Notes under the pieces: generated by a model
What the model saw: only the letters and a program-made list of their open reading frames with translations
Databases searched by the model: none
What the model was told of the DNA's origin: nothing
Translations under genes and position numbers: made by a program
Assembly: GCF_001613105.1 (NCBI RefSeq)
Contig: NZ_BDBS01000047.1
Span: 1 to 64,000 of the forward strand
Reading direction: 5' to 3'
From: Nocardia pseudobrasiliensis NBRC 108224
Lineage (GTDB): Bacteria > Actinomycetota > Actinomycetes > Mycobacteriales > Mycobacteriaceae
DNA: 64,000 nt
Shown here: positions 17,485 to 25,197 of the stretch, in pieces
Layout of the letters: the number at the start of each line of letters is the position of its first letter
Position numbering within the stretch: the stretch's first letter is position 1

Positions 17485-18771
17485 GTGACGAGCACACGTC
17501 ACGAGGACGCCAACGCAGACCGCTTCGTCGCGGCGATAGCCGCCCGCATGACCGCACGGGTGACGCAGGTCAGCGCTGCCATCCGGGCCTCGCTCGAGGA
17601 AGACATCACCCAACTTCGCGGGGATCCGCGCACGGCGGAACTGCTCGGGGCGAGCGTCGAAGCCAATGTCGTCACCATCTTGCAGGCGCTGCGCTACGAC
17701 TTGCCCGTCGCCGGTATCCAGGCGCCGCCCGCGGCGATCGAGTACGCCAGACGGCTTGCCCAGCAAGGAATCCCGGCTACCGCCTTGATTCGGGCCTACC
17801 GCCTCGGCCAGCGTCGCATGACCGATCTGGTCTTCACCGAACTGCACACCCTGGCCATCCCGCCGGACGAGCGGATCGCCGTGGTAGAGCAGATCACCGC
17901 GATCCTGTTCGACTACATCGACCGCATCACCGAACACGTGGTGAGCGTTTACGACGACGAGCGTGAGCGCTGGCTCGACAATCAGCACAGCATCCGGGCG
18001 CTGCGCGTGCGTGAGGTGTTGGGTGGGCGCAAGGCCGTCGATGCCGATGCCCTCAGCGAGACCATCCGATATCCGCTGCGCTGGCGTCACCTCGCCCTGG
18101 TGCTCTGGTACCCCGAATCCGAGGCCGACAGCGACGCGATCGCACGCCTGCAACGGTTCGTTCGAGAGCTGGCCGAAACCCTGGGTGCGGCGGCGAGTCC
18201 GCTGTCGGTGACCGCGGATCGGGTCAGCATGTGGGCCTGGCTGCCCTACCGCGCCGAGCCTGGCGATGTGGTCGGTCAGCTGCGCGCGTTCGTCGCCGGC
18301 CGCCGCGATGCCCCGGACATCGCGGCGGGCGCCATCGGCGCGGGTGTCGAGGGTTTCCGAGGTTCGCACCGCACCGCGCAGCGGGCCCGCACCGCCGCCG
18401 TGGCCCGTGGCCTGCCCACGGCGACCGTGGTCGCGGCGAGCGATCCCGGGCTGATGACTGCGGCACTGCTGGGCGGTCATGTCGGCGAGACCCGCGAATG
18501 GGTGGACGAGGTGCTCGGTGAGTTGGCCGGCGACAACGAGAACGACGAACGCCTGCGCGACACTTTGCGGGTCTTCCTGCGGACCGGATCCAGCTACAAG
18601 GCCGCTGCCAGCGAGCTGGATCTGCACTTCAATTCCGTGAAATACCGGGTGGGCCGGGCCGTCGCGCGACGCGGCAGGCCGATCGGCGACGACCGGCTCG
18701 ATATCGAACTCGCCCTGCTGGTGTGCCACTGGTTCGGATCCGCGGTGCTGCGCCCGGCCCCGAGTCGATAG
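17485..18771 (+). CDS. PucR/CdaR-family transcriptional regulator
   Basis: A 428-residue regulator. A helical N-terminal domain (about 20-150, with GIPATALIRAYRLGQRRM) is followed by a GGDEF-like central domain (about 170-290) and a C-terminal HTH of the PucR type: LRVFLRTGSSYKAAASELDL then HFNSVKYRVGRA near residue 360-395. Such proteins often activate the divergently transcribed operon in response to a small ligand. The neighbour is the ligase-DUF3556-oxidoreductase-reductase cluster, and matching palindromes flank this gene, so it probably controls that cluster and itself. Confidence 0.85.
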   Translation: MTSTRHEDANADRFVAAIAARMTARVTQVSAAIRASLEEDITQLRGDPRTAELLGASVEANVVTILQALRYDLPVAGIQAPPAAIEYARRLAQQGIPATALIRAYRLGQRRMTDLVFTELHTLAIPPDERIAVVEQITAILFDYIDRITEHVVSVYDDERERWLDNQHSIRALRVREVLGGRKAVDADALSETIRYPLRWRHLALVLWYPESEADSDAIARLQRFVRELAETLGAAASPLSVTADRVSMWAWLPYRAEPGDVVGQLRAFVAGRRDAPDIAAGAIGAGVEGFRGSHRTAQRARTAAVARGLPTATVVAASDPGLMTAALLGGHVGETREWVDEVLGELAGDNENDERLRDTLRVFLRTGSSYKAAASELDLHFNSVKYRVGRAVARRGRPIGDDRLDIELALLVCHWFGSAVLRPAPSR

Positions 18772-19142
18772 CCACGCCGTGACGACAACGATTGCCCGCT
18801 GTTTCGTCTTCCCGAGACAAAGGCATGCGGTTGCGCGCGTCCTACCGTTGTCCCAGGCAGCAATGGTGCGACCGGAATTCAAATCGCTACAGCGATGGGA
18901 ACACGGCTACAACAACCTCGGCGCTGGCTGGACGCTTCCGTTGAGATGGCTGCCCCGGCGAGGGCACGGCGCATGGTCAGGGTGTAGGTGATCGGGCATA
19001 CCCCGACGCCGAGGGTGTGATCACGGAATCCGAGACTGATAGCGAACCAGTATCGGCGGCAGTAGGATCATGAGCGGGTCGATTCGGGTCGGTGCGGACC
19101 TGCGAGCGGACCCGGTTCTGTCCCACCAGTTTGGGAAATACC
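18772..19142. other. Intergenic region with a second copy of the PucR-type palindrome
   Basis: TTCGTCT (18,803-18,809), spacer TCCCG, AGACAAAGG (18,815-18,823) repeats the operator seen at 17,411 with the same arm spacing and one mismatch. No convincing gene follows it on either strand before the metal chaperone. It may be the promoter remnant of a deleted gene, or a distal site for looping. The rest of the stretch shows nothing recognisable. Confidence 0.5.
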
Positions 19143-19358
19143 ATGTCCAAAGCCACATTCTCAGTAGATGGACTGCACTGTCAGGGTTGCGTCCACACCG
19201 TTGAGCAGACGCTGTCCGCGCTGGCGGACGTGCATTCGGTCACCGTCGACCTCGATATGCGGGGCGTGTCAGCGGTGACCGTCGACGCAGACCGCGAGAT
19301 ACGCGCGGAGGAGGTGCAGAAGGCCCTCGATACGACGGGGAATTTCACCGTCGTCTGA
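19143..19358 (+). CDS. Heavy-metal-associated (HMA) domain protein, CopZ-like
   Basis: A 71-residue single HMA domain. The metal site is Cys13-x-x-Cys16 in GLHCQGC near the N-terminus, and the ferredoxin-like beta-alpha-beta pattern continues to the C-terminal FTVV. Such proteins carry Cu(I) or, less often, Zn(II) to a P-type ATPase or regulator. No P-type ATPase is in the window. It neighbours a nickel-transporter remnant and the zinc operon, so the carried metal is open. Confidence 0.85.
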   Translation: MSKATFSVDGLHCQGCVHTVEQTLSALADVHSVTVDLDMRGVSAVTVDADREIRAEEVQKALDTTGNFTVV

Positions 19359-19490
19359 GCCTCGGCCGACGCACGGATTGCCAAGGGGTATCAAGAGTTC
19401 GTCGGGTGGTTCCGAGCGCTCGGTCATGCCGGTCACGGTGTAGACGTTTGGCTCGTCGCCGAATCCTCTCTCGAGCGCGTCATCCCGCGG

Positions 19491-19625
19491 CTGCACCCAG
19501 ATGTTCGGCCTCGGCCTCACCGCCCACACCCTGGGCATGCGGCACGCCTGCGCCGCCGACCACATCGCCGCGATCGACAACACCACCCGCAAGCTGATGG
19601 CCGACGACGACTCGACCGCCCGCCA
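19491..19625 (+). pseudogene. Remnant of NicO/HoxN-type nickel-cobalt transporter
   Basis: The stretch encodes FGLGLTAHTLGMRHACAADH then IAAIDNTTRKLMADDDSTAR, the first signature region of HoxN/NixA transporters with its H-x4-D-H motif (HACAADH; the usual Asp in HAFDADH is Ala here). The match begins and ends abruptly: no earlier helices are present and after about 19,625 the sequence has no membrane character in any frame. Only about 45 of some 350 residues remain. The flanks (19,359-19,490 and 19,626-19,761) show nothing else recognisable. Confidence 0.75.
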
Positions 19626-19761
19626 CGATCTTGGCCTGGTCGCGACCTCGGCTCGGGCCTATTCGGCGACTGGCCGAAGTCGAGAGCCGTTGGCAACCAG
19701 GCGCCCAGACGATCAGCTGGGCCAACGACGCGCACCACGCTGCTCCGGGTCTGTGCTGGGT

Positions 19762-20208
19762 CTATCCAGGCGGCTGGGCAATCCCCGCGGCGCAGTCGGG
19801 GCAGGTGCCGTAGAGGTCGATGTGGTGTTCGAGGTCTACGTATCGGTGGCGGTGGGCAATGCGTTCGGTGTGGTGTTCGAGTTCGTCGATGGCGAATTGT
19901 TCGGCGCGGCCGCAGATTCGGCACAGCAGGTTGTGGTGATGACGGGTGTCGTGGCGGAGGCGGTAGAGGAATTCACCGTCCTCGGCACGTTGAGTCTCCA
20001 CCACCTGTTCCGCGGTGAGGCGGTGCAGGATTCGGTACACGCTGGTGAGGCCGATGCTGAGGGCGGACTCGGCGCGGAGTTCGGTGTGGAGCTGTTGGGC
20101 ACTGCGGAAGCGGTCGTCGCGCGCCAGCAGTGCGAGCAGGGCGCGCTGGCGCTTGGTGCGGCGGGTGGCCGCGCCGGTCTCAGGTGAGCGAGGGTGCCGT
20201 GGTGGCAT
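19762..20208 (-). CDS. zur: Zinc uptake regulator, Fur family
   Basis: A 148-residue Fur-family repressor with an N-terminal winged helix (SAQQLHTELRAESALSIGLT then SVYRILHRL). The metal-site region RHDTRHHHNLLCRICGRAEQF and the C-terminal pair CPDC give the two Cys-x-x-Cys structural zinc motifs typical of Zur. The His-rich RHRHRYVDLEHHIDLYG fits the regulatory site. It is the last gene of the zinc-uptake operon and its start overlaps the preceding permease gene by 29 nt. With Zn bound it should repress the three boxes found here. Confidence 0.88.
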   Translation of the reverse strand: MPPRHPRSPETGAATRRTKRQRALLALLARDDRFRSAQQLHTELRAESALSIGLTSVYRILHRLTAEQVVETQRAEDGEFLYRLRHDTRHHHNLLCRICGRAEQFAIDELEHHTERIAHRHRYVDLEHHIDLYGTCPDCAAGIAQPPG

Positions 20209-21043
20209 GTTCTCGGTGGCGTCGGAAACGGTCGAAGAGGAAGGCGGCCAGGTAGCCCGATGCCGCGACGGCGATGATGGTGAAACTGGCTGGAGCGGCG
20301 GGGATTTCGTAGGAGAGCACGATGCCCGCCCAGACCGCCAGAGTGGACAGTGCGGCGGAGAGCCAGAACGCGGTCCATGGTCGATCGGTGAGGCGGGCGG
20401 CGGCCGCGGCCGGCGCGGCGAGCAATCCGAGCACCACGACGGACCCGACGAGCGGGGTGGCCTCGGCGACGGTGGTGCCGACGATGGCCAGGAACACCGC
20501 GCCGAGGACGCGGGCCGGTACGCCCGTCGCGCGGGCCACGGCGGGGTCGATGGTGGCGAACAGCAGCGGCCGCGAGATCACCAGGAGCACACCGATCGTC
20601 ACCGCCGCGATGACCGCCGCGATGCTCGCCGCCGCGGCATTGATCCCGAAAATGCTGCCGAACAGGATATTCGCGTTCGCGGCGCCGTTTCCGGTGCTGC
20701 GGTGGGTGGTGTAGTAGGTCAAGAAGAGCACGCCGAGCCCGAGCGTCCAGGAAAAGAACGATCCGATCGCGACATCGTCCGTGCCGCCGCGGATTCCGCC
20801 CAGACCCAGCGCGGCTCCGGCCACGATCGCCGCCACGAAGAGCCCGAGTCGTAAATTCATCCCGGCCGCCAGTGCGGCCATGGCCCCGGTGTAGGCGACG
20901 TGACCGAGCGCGTCACCGGCGAAGACCTCGCCGCGTTGCACCAGGAAATACCCTGCCAGGCCGCACAACACGGCCACCGCGGTGCCCGCCAGGAAGGCGT
21001 GGGCGATGAAGGGATGGGAGAACATGCCGGGCAGAGAACTCAT
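20180..21043 (-). CDS. Zinc ABC transporter permease (second ZnuB)
   Basis: A 287-residue ABC-3 type permease with about eight membrane segments. EVFAGDALGHVAYTGA, the conserved FGSIFGI loop and PLVGSVVVLGLLAAPAAAA are ABC-3 hallmarks. It shares its fold but little sequence with the permease just upstream, so the two may form a heterodimer. The ATG overlaps that gene by 4 nt. Confidence 0.88.
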   Translation of the reverse strand: MSSLPGMFSHPFIAHAFLAGTAVAVLCGLAGYFLVQRGEVFAGDALGHVAYTGAMAALAAGMNLRLGLFVAAIVAGAALGLGGIRGGTDDVAIGSFFSWTLGLGVLFLTYYTTHRSTGNGAANANILFGSIFGINAAAASIAAVIAAVTIGVLLVISRPLLFATIDPAVARATGVPARVLGAVFLAIVGTTVAEATPLVGSVVVLGLLAAPAAAAARLTDRPWTAFWLSAALSTLAVWAGIVLSYEIPAAPASFTIIAVAASGYLAAFLFDRFRRHREHATTAPSLT

Positions 21044-21951
21044 GCCGTCACCTCCACCGGTGATCGATCGGCTCGCCGGAACGACGCCCGGGCTCGCCCT
21101 CGATCGCGCCAGCGACGCCAGCCGAGGCTGAGCAGATAGCAACTGAAGGCGAAGGTGCTGACCCAGAATCCGATCGGATAGGAGGAGAAGAACGCGCATC
21201 CCATCCCCGCCCAGGTGACGGCGAGCGCGATCGCGATCGACACGACGATCCCGCGCCCGGGACGCGTGGCCAGCTGGTGAGCCGCGGCGGCCGGGGCGAC
21301 GAGCAGCGTGAAGACCAGCAGGCTGCCGGTGACCTGGCTGGTACCCGCCGCGGCGACACCCAGCAGCACCAGGAAGCACGCACCCACGATGCGCACCGGA
21401 ATCCCCTGCGCGGCGGCTGTTTCCGAGTCGATCGAGGCCCACAGCAGTGGCCGTCCCAGCATCGCGAGCAGTGTCAGGCACGGTACCGCGGCGACGAGCA
21501 GCAGCGTGACTTGCTCGTCGGTCACGCCCGCGATGGTGCCGAACAGCAAGTTGGTCAGCCCGGACAGGAACCCCTTGTACAGGCTCACGAACAGCATCCC
21601 TGCCGCCAGCGCGAACGCCTGCACGGTCCCGATCACCGCCGACTGCTCTCCGCCGCTCCGCGACCGGACCGACCGCGGCAAGGCCGCGATGACCAGCGCC
21701 GCGGTGATGCAGATCCCGAAATATCCGTAGCCGACCGCTATTCCGAGCCAGGTGGCGGCCGCCGCACCGGGGAACCCGACCACCGCCAGAGTGTGCCCGG
21801 CGAAACTCTCGCGCCGCAACACCATCACCCAGCCGACCGCCCCCGCCACCACCGCGACGATGGTGCCCGCGCGCACGGCGTTGACCATGAACGGGTAGGA
21901 CAGCATCAGTCGCAGGTCCTGCACCAGATTCCAGCTCGCTGCCGGGTTCAT
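21040..21951 (-). CDS. znuB: Zinc ABC transporter permease (first ZnuB)
   Basis: A 303-residue ABC-3 permease: VLRRESFAGHTLAVVGFPGA, NLLFGTIAGVTDEQV and QVTGSLLVFTLLVAPAAAAH are the family motifs, spread over about eight membrane segments. The C-terminus is basic and cytosolic. It is coupled by 4-nt overlaps to znuC upstream and the second permease downstream. Most zinc operons of actinobacteria have one such gene; two are found here. Confidence 0.88.
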   Translation of the reverse strand: MNPAASWNLVQDLRLMLSYPFMVNAVRAGTIVAVVAGAVGWVMVLRRESFAGHTLAVVGFPGAAAATWLGIAVGYGYFGICITAALVIAALPRSVRSRSGGEQSAVIGTVQAFALAAGMLFVSLYKGFLSGLTNLLFGTIAGVTDEQVTLLLVAAVPCLTLLAMLGRPLLWASIDSETAAAQGIPVRIVGACFLVLLGVAAAGTSQVTGSLLVFTLLVAPAAAAHQLATRPGRGIVVSIAIALAVTWAGMGCAFFSSYPIGFWVSTFAFSCYLLSLGWRRWRDRGRARASFRRADRSPVEVTA

Positions 21952-22865
21952 CGCGCCTGCCCCGCTTCGGGATTCGCGATCGTGTGCCCAACCGCGACGT
22001 CGGGTTGCCCCACAACCACCAATCGCCCGGTGCTGTCGCGCAGCACCTCGATCCGGATCCCGTAGAGCGCCGAGAGCTGCTCACCGGTGATGACCTCCTC
22101 GGGCGCCCCGGTCAGTGCCGCGCCGCGCGCGACGTACACCAGCCGATCCAGGTACGGCAGAATCGGATTCACATCGTGGGCGACCATCACGACAGCGACC
22201 CCCTCGGTTCGGCAGATATCGCGCAGGAGCCCGCTGATCCCGGCCTGACTGGGCACATCGAGGCTGTCGAGGGGTTCGTCGAGCAGCAGCAGCCGCGGTT
22301 TGCGGATCAGCGCCTGCGCGATCAGCAGCCGCTGCTGCTCCCCGCCGGAGCATTGCCCGATCGGCCGGTGCGCGTAGGCGCTCGCGCCGACCAGTTCGAT
22401 CACCTCGCGCAGCCGCCACTGTGCCGCCCGGTACCGCTGGGGCGCAAGAAGTTTCGACAGCCACGGAATCGGCGTCCCCCAGCGGGCGCCGTCGAGCCCG
22501 AGCCGGACGATGTCCACGCCCCGGATGCGCACACCGGTGTCGAACGCCCGCCGCTGGGGCAGATAGCCGATACCGGCATTGTGTCGCCCCGCCCGGCCGC
22601 CGAGAACCTCGAGCGTGCCCGCGGTCGTCGGCGTCAGGCCCAGAATCGCTTTCAACAGTGTGGATTTCCCGGCCCCGTTGGGACCGAGCACCGCCACGAA
22701 CTGCCCCGGTTCCACGTCGATCGAGACGTCGGACCAGATCTGCCGACCGCCGACCGTCGCCGCGATCCCCCTCATGTGGACCACGGGCGGTTCGGTCGAC
22801 GGTGTCGAAGACTGCGGCGAGACCGCGACGGAATCCGTCGCGACCCTCGCCTGCGTGCCGGTCAT
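21948..22865 (-). CDS. znuC: Zinc ABC transporter ATP-binding protein
   Basis: A 305-residue ATPase. Walker A is GPNGAGKST (about 61-69), the signature is CSGGEQQRLL, Walker B is LLLLDEPLDSLD and the switch His lies in VAHD. The C-terminal tail with SALYGIRIEVLRDS is common to manganese/zinc ABC-3 ATPases. It starts directly after the stop codon of the solute-binding lipoprotein gene and overlaps the first permease gene by 4 nt. Confidence 0.9.
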   Translation of the reverse strand: MTGTQARVATDSVAVSPQSSTPSTEPPVVHMRGIAATVGGRQIWSDVSIDVEPGQFVAVLGPNGAGKSTLLKAILGLTPTTAGTLEVLGGRAGRHNAGIGYLPQRRAFDTGVRIRGVDIVRLGLDGARWGTPIPWLSKLLAPQRYRAAQWRLREVIELVGASAYAHRPIGQCSGGEQQRLLIAQALIRKPRLLLLDEPLDSLDVPSQAGISGLLRDICRTEGVAVVMVAHDVNPILPYLDRLVYVARGAALTGAPEEVITGEQLSALYGIRIEVLRDSTGRLVVVGQPDVAVGHTIANPEAGQAR

Positions 22866-23798
22866 CTACTTGCCGGTCGCCTTGTGCAGCGTGTCTTCCA
22901 ACGCCTGCAACTGGGCCGACTGCCAGTCCTGGAATGCCGCGTCGGCCGGGGCGAGGGTCTCGGTGACGGTGCTGACCTCGATGCCCTGCTTCTTGGCCGC
23001 GTCGACCTGGGCCTGTACGTCAGGGGTGCTGTTCTGGCTGTTGTAGACGTAGACCTTGATCGCCTTCGTGGCGATCTGCTGGTCGATGGTGGCCTTGTCC
23101 GCGGGTGCGGGGTCGGTGCCCTCGCTGATCGCCTTCAGAAATGCCGGCGGCGTGATCAGGTTGAGCCCCAACGCCTCCGACAGCGGCGAGAAGATCGACT
23201 CACTGGCCCCGACCGGAGTCCCCGCGTACTTCGCCTTGATATCGGCGATCAGGCCGTTGTACTTGGCCAGTGCGGTATTGACGAATTTGATGCGCTGGTC
23301 GTCGAAATACGCCGAGTCGGCCGGATCGGCCTTCTTGTAGTCGGCGGTGATCGCGTCCACGATCTTGGCGACCGAGTCGGGCGAGTACCACTGGTGCGGA
23401 TTCCCGTCCTCGGGCACCCCGAGCTGCTTGCCGACGCTCAGCTCGACGCGGTCCTTGCCCGGGTCGGCCGACAGCAGCTTGTCCGCCCACGCGTCGTAGC
23501 CGATTCCATTGGCGATGAACACCTTCGCGCCCGCCACCGTGCGCGCGTCTGCGGGTGTCGGCTCGTAGTCGTGCGGGTCGGTGTCCGGGTTGGCGATGAT
23601 GCTGGTCTCGTGCACCTTGTCACCGCCGAGCTGCGCGGCGATGCTGCCCCAGGCATTGATCGTCGCCACCACCTCGAGCTTGCCGCTCGACGAATCCGAC
23701 GAGTTCGACGACGTACTACACGCTGTCGCGGCTCCGAACAGCGCCGACGCGCACACCGCCGCCACCATCATCCGTGTGCCGAAAACCAGACCAGACAT
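22866..23798 (-). CDS. znuA: Zinc ABC transporter solute-binding lipoprotein
   Basis: A 310-residue cluster A-I metal-binding protein. A signal peptide ends in the lipobox GAATAC (Cys27). Ligand candidates are the His in DPHDYEPTPAD and the His in NPHQWYSPD; the usual third His is replaced by Glu in GASESIFSPL, as in several actinobacterial ZnuA/AztC-type proteins. The long His-rich loop of gamma-proteobacterial ZnuA is absent. The ATG follows GAGGG. A Zur-like box lies 28 nt upstream, so the whole operon should respond to zinc. Confidence 0.9.
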   Translation of the reverse strand: MSGLVFGTRMMVAAVCASALFGAATACSTSSNSSDSSSGKLEVVATINAWGSIAAQLGGDKVHETSIIANPDTDPHDYEPTPADARTVAGAKVFIANGIGYDAWADKLLSADPGKDRVELSVGKQLGVPEDGNPHQWYSPDSVAKIVDAITADYKKADPADSAYFDDQRIKFVNTALAKYNGLIADIKAKYAGTPVGASESIFSPLSEALGLNLITPPAFLKAISEGTDPAPADKATIDQQIATKAIKVYVYNSQNSTPDVQAQVDAAKKQGIEVSTVTETLAPADAAFQDWQSAQLQALEDTLHKATGK

Positions 23799-23825
23799 CC
23801 CGCAACCCTCATCAGATCTTGAAAC

Positions 23826-23840
23826 TGAAAACCGTTGTCA
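23826..23840. promoter_or_regulatory. Zur-type box upstream of znuA
   Basis: TGAAAACCGTTGTCA is a 7-1-7 near-palindrome (six of seven arm positions pair) with the TGAAAA-N3-TTNTCA pattern of actinobacterial Zur sites. It lies 28 nt before the znuA start codon, within the region expected for the promoter. Confidence 0.75.
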
Positions 23841-23903
23841 TAAATGTAACAGGGCGTTCGCACGCCCTCCAAACGAAATTTCACATCGCAATCAATCCGA
23901 TAA

Positions 23904-24203
23904 ATGCGCACATTAATATGTGAAAACGCAATTGCAAGTAGGGAGAGAAATACGGCGGAAGGAAAAATCGCGAGCGCAGGAACACACACCGAGCACGCCG
24001 GCCACGAGCACACTCACGGCGAAAGCTGCGGCCACGCCGACGACGAGCTGCGCGCACTGCTCGAGACCGCGGGACTCCAGCAAGTCCAGGTCACCCGGGT
24101 CGACGACGCATACCAACTCGCCGCCGGAGTCCGCGCCGCCGATCCGACCGGCGACACGGACAACGCACCCGCCGAACGCCTTCGGGACGACGTGCACGGA
24201 TAA
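23904..24203 (+). CDS. Small His-rich ORF, doubtful
   Basis: An open frame of up to 99 codons with a metal-binding-like stretch HTEHAGHEHTHGESCGHADD in the middle, followed by DELRALLETAGLQQVQVTRV, which looks like the tail of a SAM-dependent methyltransferase. The first 27 codons read like non-coding DNA and no good ribosome site precedes any start. It lies between znuA and the methyltransferase gene, in a zinc context. It may be a genuine small metal-binding protein, or the end of a decayed gene. The rest of the 430-nt gap holds the znuA promoter. Confidence 0.35.
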   Translation: MRTLICENAIASRERNTAEGKIASAGTHTEHAGHEHTHGESCGHADDELRALLETAGLQQVQVTRVDDAYQLAAGVRAADPTGDTDNAPAERLRDDVHG

Positions 24204-24230
24204 CGAGAGGGCGGCTCCCGGCGGCGAGGA

Positions 24231-25052
24231 TCAGGCGCGGTAGTGATTGAGCTTGTAGCGCCCGAATCGCTCGCGGAGTATCAGGCTCGCGGCACGCAGC
24301 CCAGCCCGGCGAGCCAGCGGCACGCGATCACGCAGGCGATCCGGGAGCCGGGACAGATCGCCCGACTCCAGCAGCCGCAGGCCCAATCCCCAGCCCTCGA
24401 GCTCCGCGGGATCGTCACAGGCCCAGCGCATTCGAGCCGAAACCCGCTTCATGGCATCGTGGCGGTCCTGATGGTCGATCATCCAGCGCCCCGTGGTATC
24501 GGTGACGATGTCGGCGCCGGGGAAGTTCTCGGCGATGAGCGTCACCGCGCGACGGACATCGGCCTCCTCGAGGTAGACGAGCACGCCCTCGGAGATGAAG
24601 AAGTACGGCGCCGGAAAGGTTTTCACGACAGCTACCCAACCCTCGTCGAGGACCGACGCCGCCAGCATCCGGCGCCGATCGGATTCGACGAAGAACTGCG
24701 AGCGCAATGCCATGGCATCGGGCAGGTCCAGATCGACCCAGTGCAGACGGCCGTTGTCGACCCGTTCGAACCGGGTGTTCAGTCCAGCACCGATCTCGAC
24801 GACGGTGCCTTCGGGATGGGCGTCCAGGAAGTCCAGCACCCAGGCGTCGATGATGCTGGTGCGCACCACGACTCCGAACAGGCTGCGGCCGCCGTCGAAC
24901 CTGCCGAAGTCGTAGTCGATGGCCCGCACCATCTCCACCGCCTTCGGATCGCGCAGCATCGGACGCGGCTTGCCGGTCTCGGTGGCCCGCCCGTAGAGCG
25001 GAATGAGCAGCGTCTCTTGGACTTCACCCAACTGTGCGGCATCGATCGCCAT
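24231..25052 (-). CDS. Class I SAM methyltransferase, LCM/TcmP-like
   Basis: A 273-residue protein of the leucine carboxyl methyltransferase/TcmP group: the N-terminal PRPMLRDPKAVEMVRAIDYD, the SAM motif GTVVEIGAGLNTRF, WVDLDLPDAMALRS and the post-II motif FFISEGVLVYLEE are all present. These enzymes methylate carboxylates or small polyketide and amino acid acids. The ATG follows AAGGAG, and the ribosome site is covered by the arm of a large Zur-type palindrome, so zinc limitation should induce it. The substrate is unknown; a metallophore-related acid is conceivable. Confidence 0.83.
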   Translation of the reverse strand: MAIDAAQLGEVQETLLIPLYGRATETGKPRPMLRDPKAVEMVRAIDYDFGRFDGGRSLFGVVVRTSIIDAWVLDFLDAHPEGTVVEIGAGLNTRFERVDNGRLHWVDLDLPDAMALRSQFFVESDRRRMLAASVLDEGWVAVVKTFPAPYFFISEGVLVYLEEADVRRAVTLIAENFPGADIVTDTTGRWMIDHQDRHDAMKRVSARMRWACDDPAELEGWGLGLRLLESGDLSRLPDRLRDRVPLARRAGLRAASLILRERFGRYKLNHYRA

Positions 25053-25060
25053 ACCCAGCT

Positions 25061-25087
25061 CCTTATTGAAATACATTTTCAATAAGG
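25061..25087. promoter_or_regulatory. 27-bp Zur-type palindrome between divergent genes
   Basis: The core TGAAATACATTTTCA (25,067-25,081) matches the other two boxes; the symmetry extends to 11 perfect base pairs on each side. On the plus strand TTGAAA (25,066-25,071) is 17 nt from TATCGG (25,089-25,094), a possible promoter for the permease gene. On the minus strand the outer arm covers the ribosome site of the methyltransferase gene. One bound Zur could therefore control both directions. Confidence 0.75.
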
Positions 25088-25197
25088 ATATCGGCTTCCG
25101 CCACAGCGGTCGACAGCGCCGAGTTCGGGTCCGGGCCGCACGGTCAGTCGCAGCTCGCATACGGGCGGGAGGGTGGTTCGCCTGCGAGGATGTATCG

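Noticed and set aside
17317..18882. Upstream extension of the acyl-CoA ligase frame to over 1000 residues
   Set aside because: The extension is the antisense of the PucR regulator gene and lacks ligase features; the normal N-terminus MNLSALPD is present.
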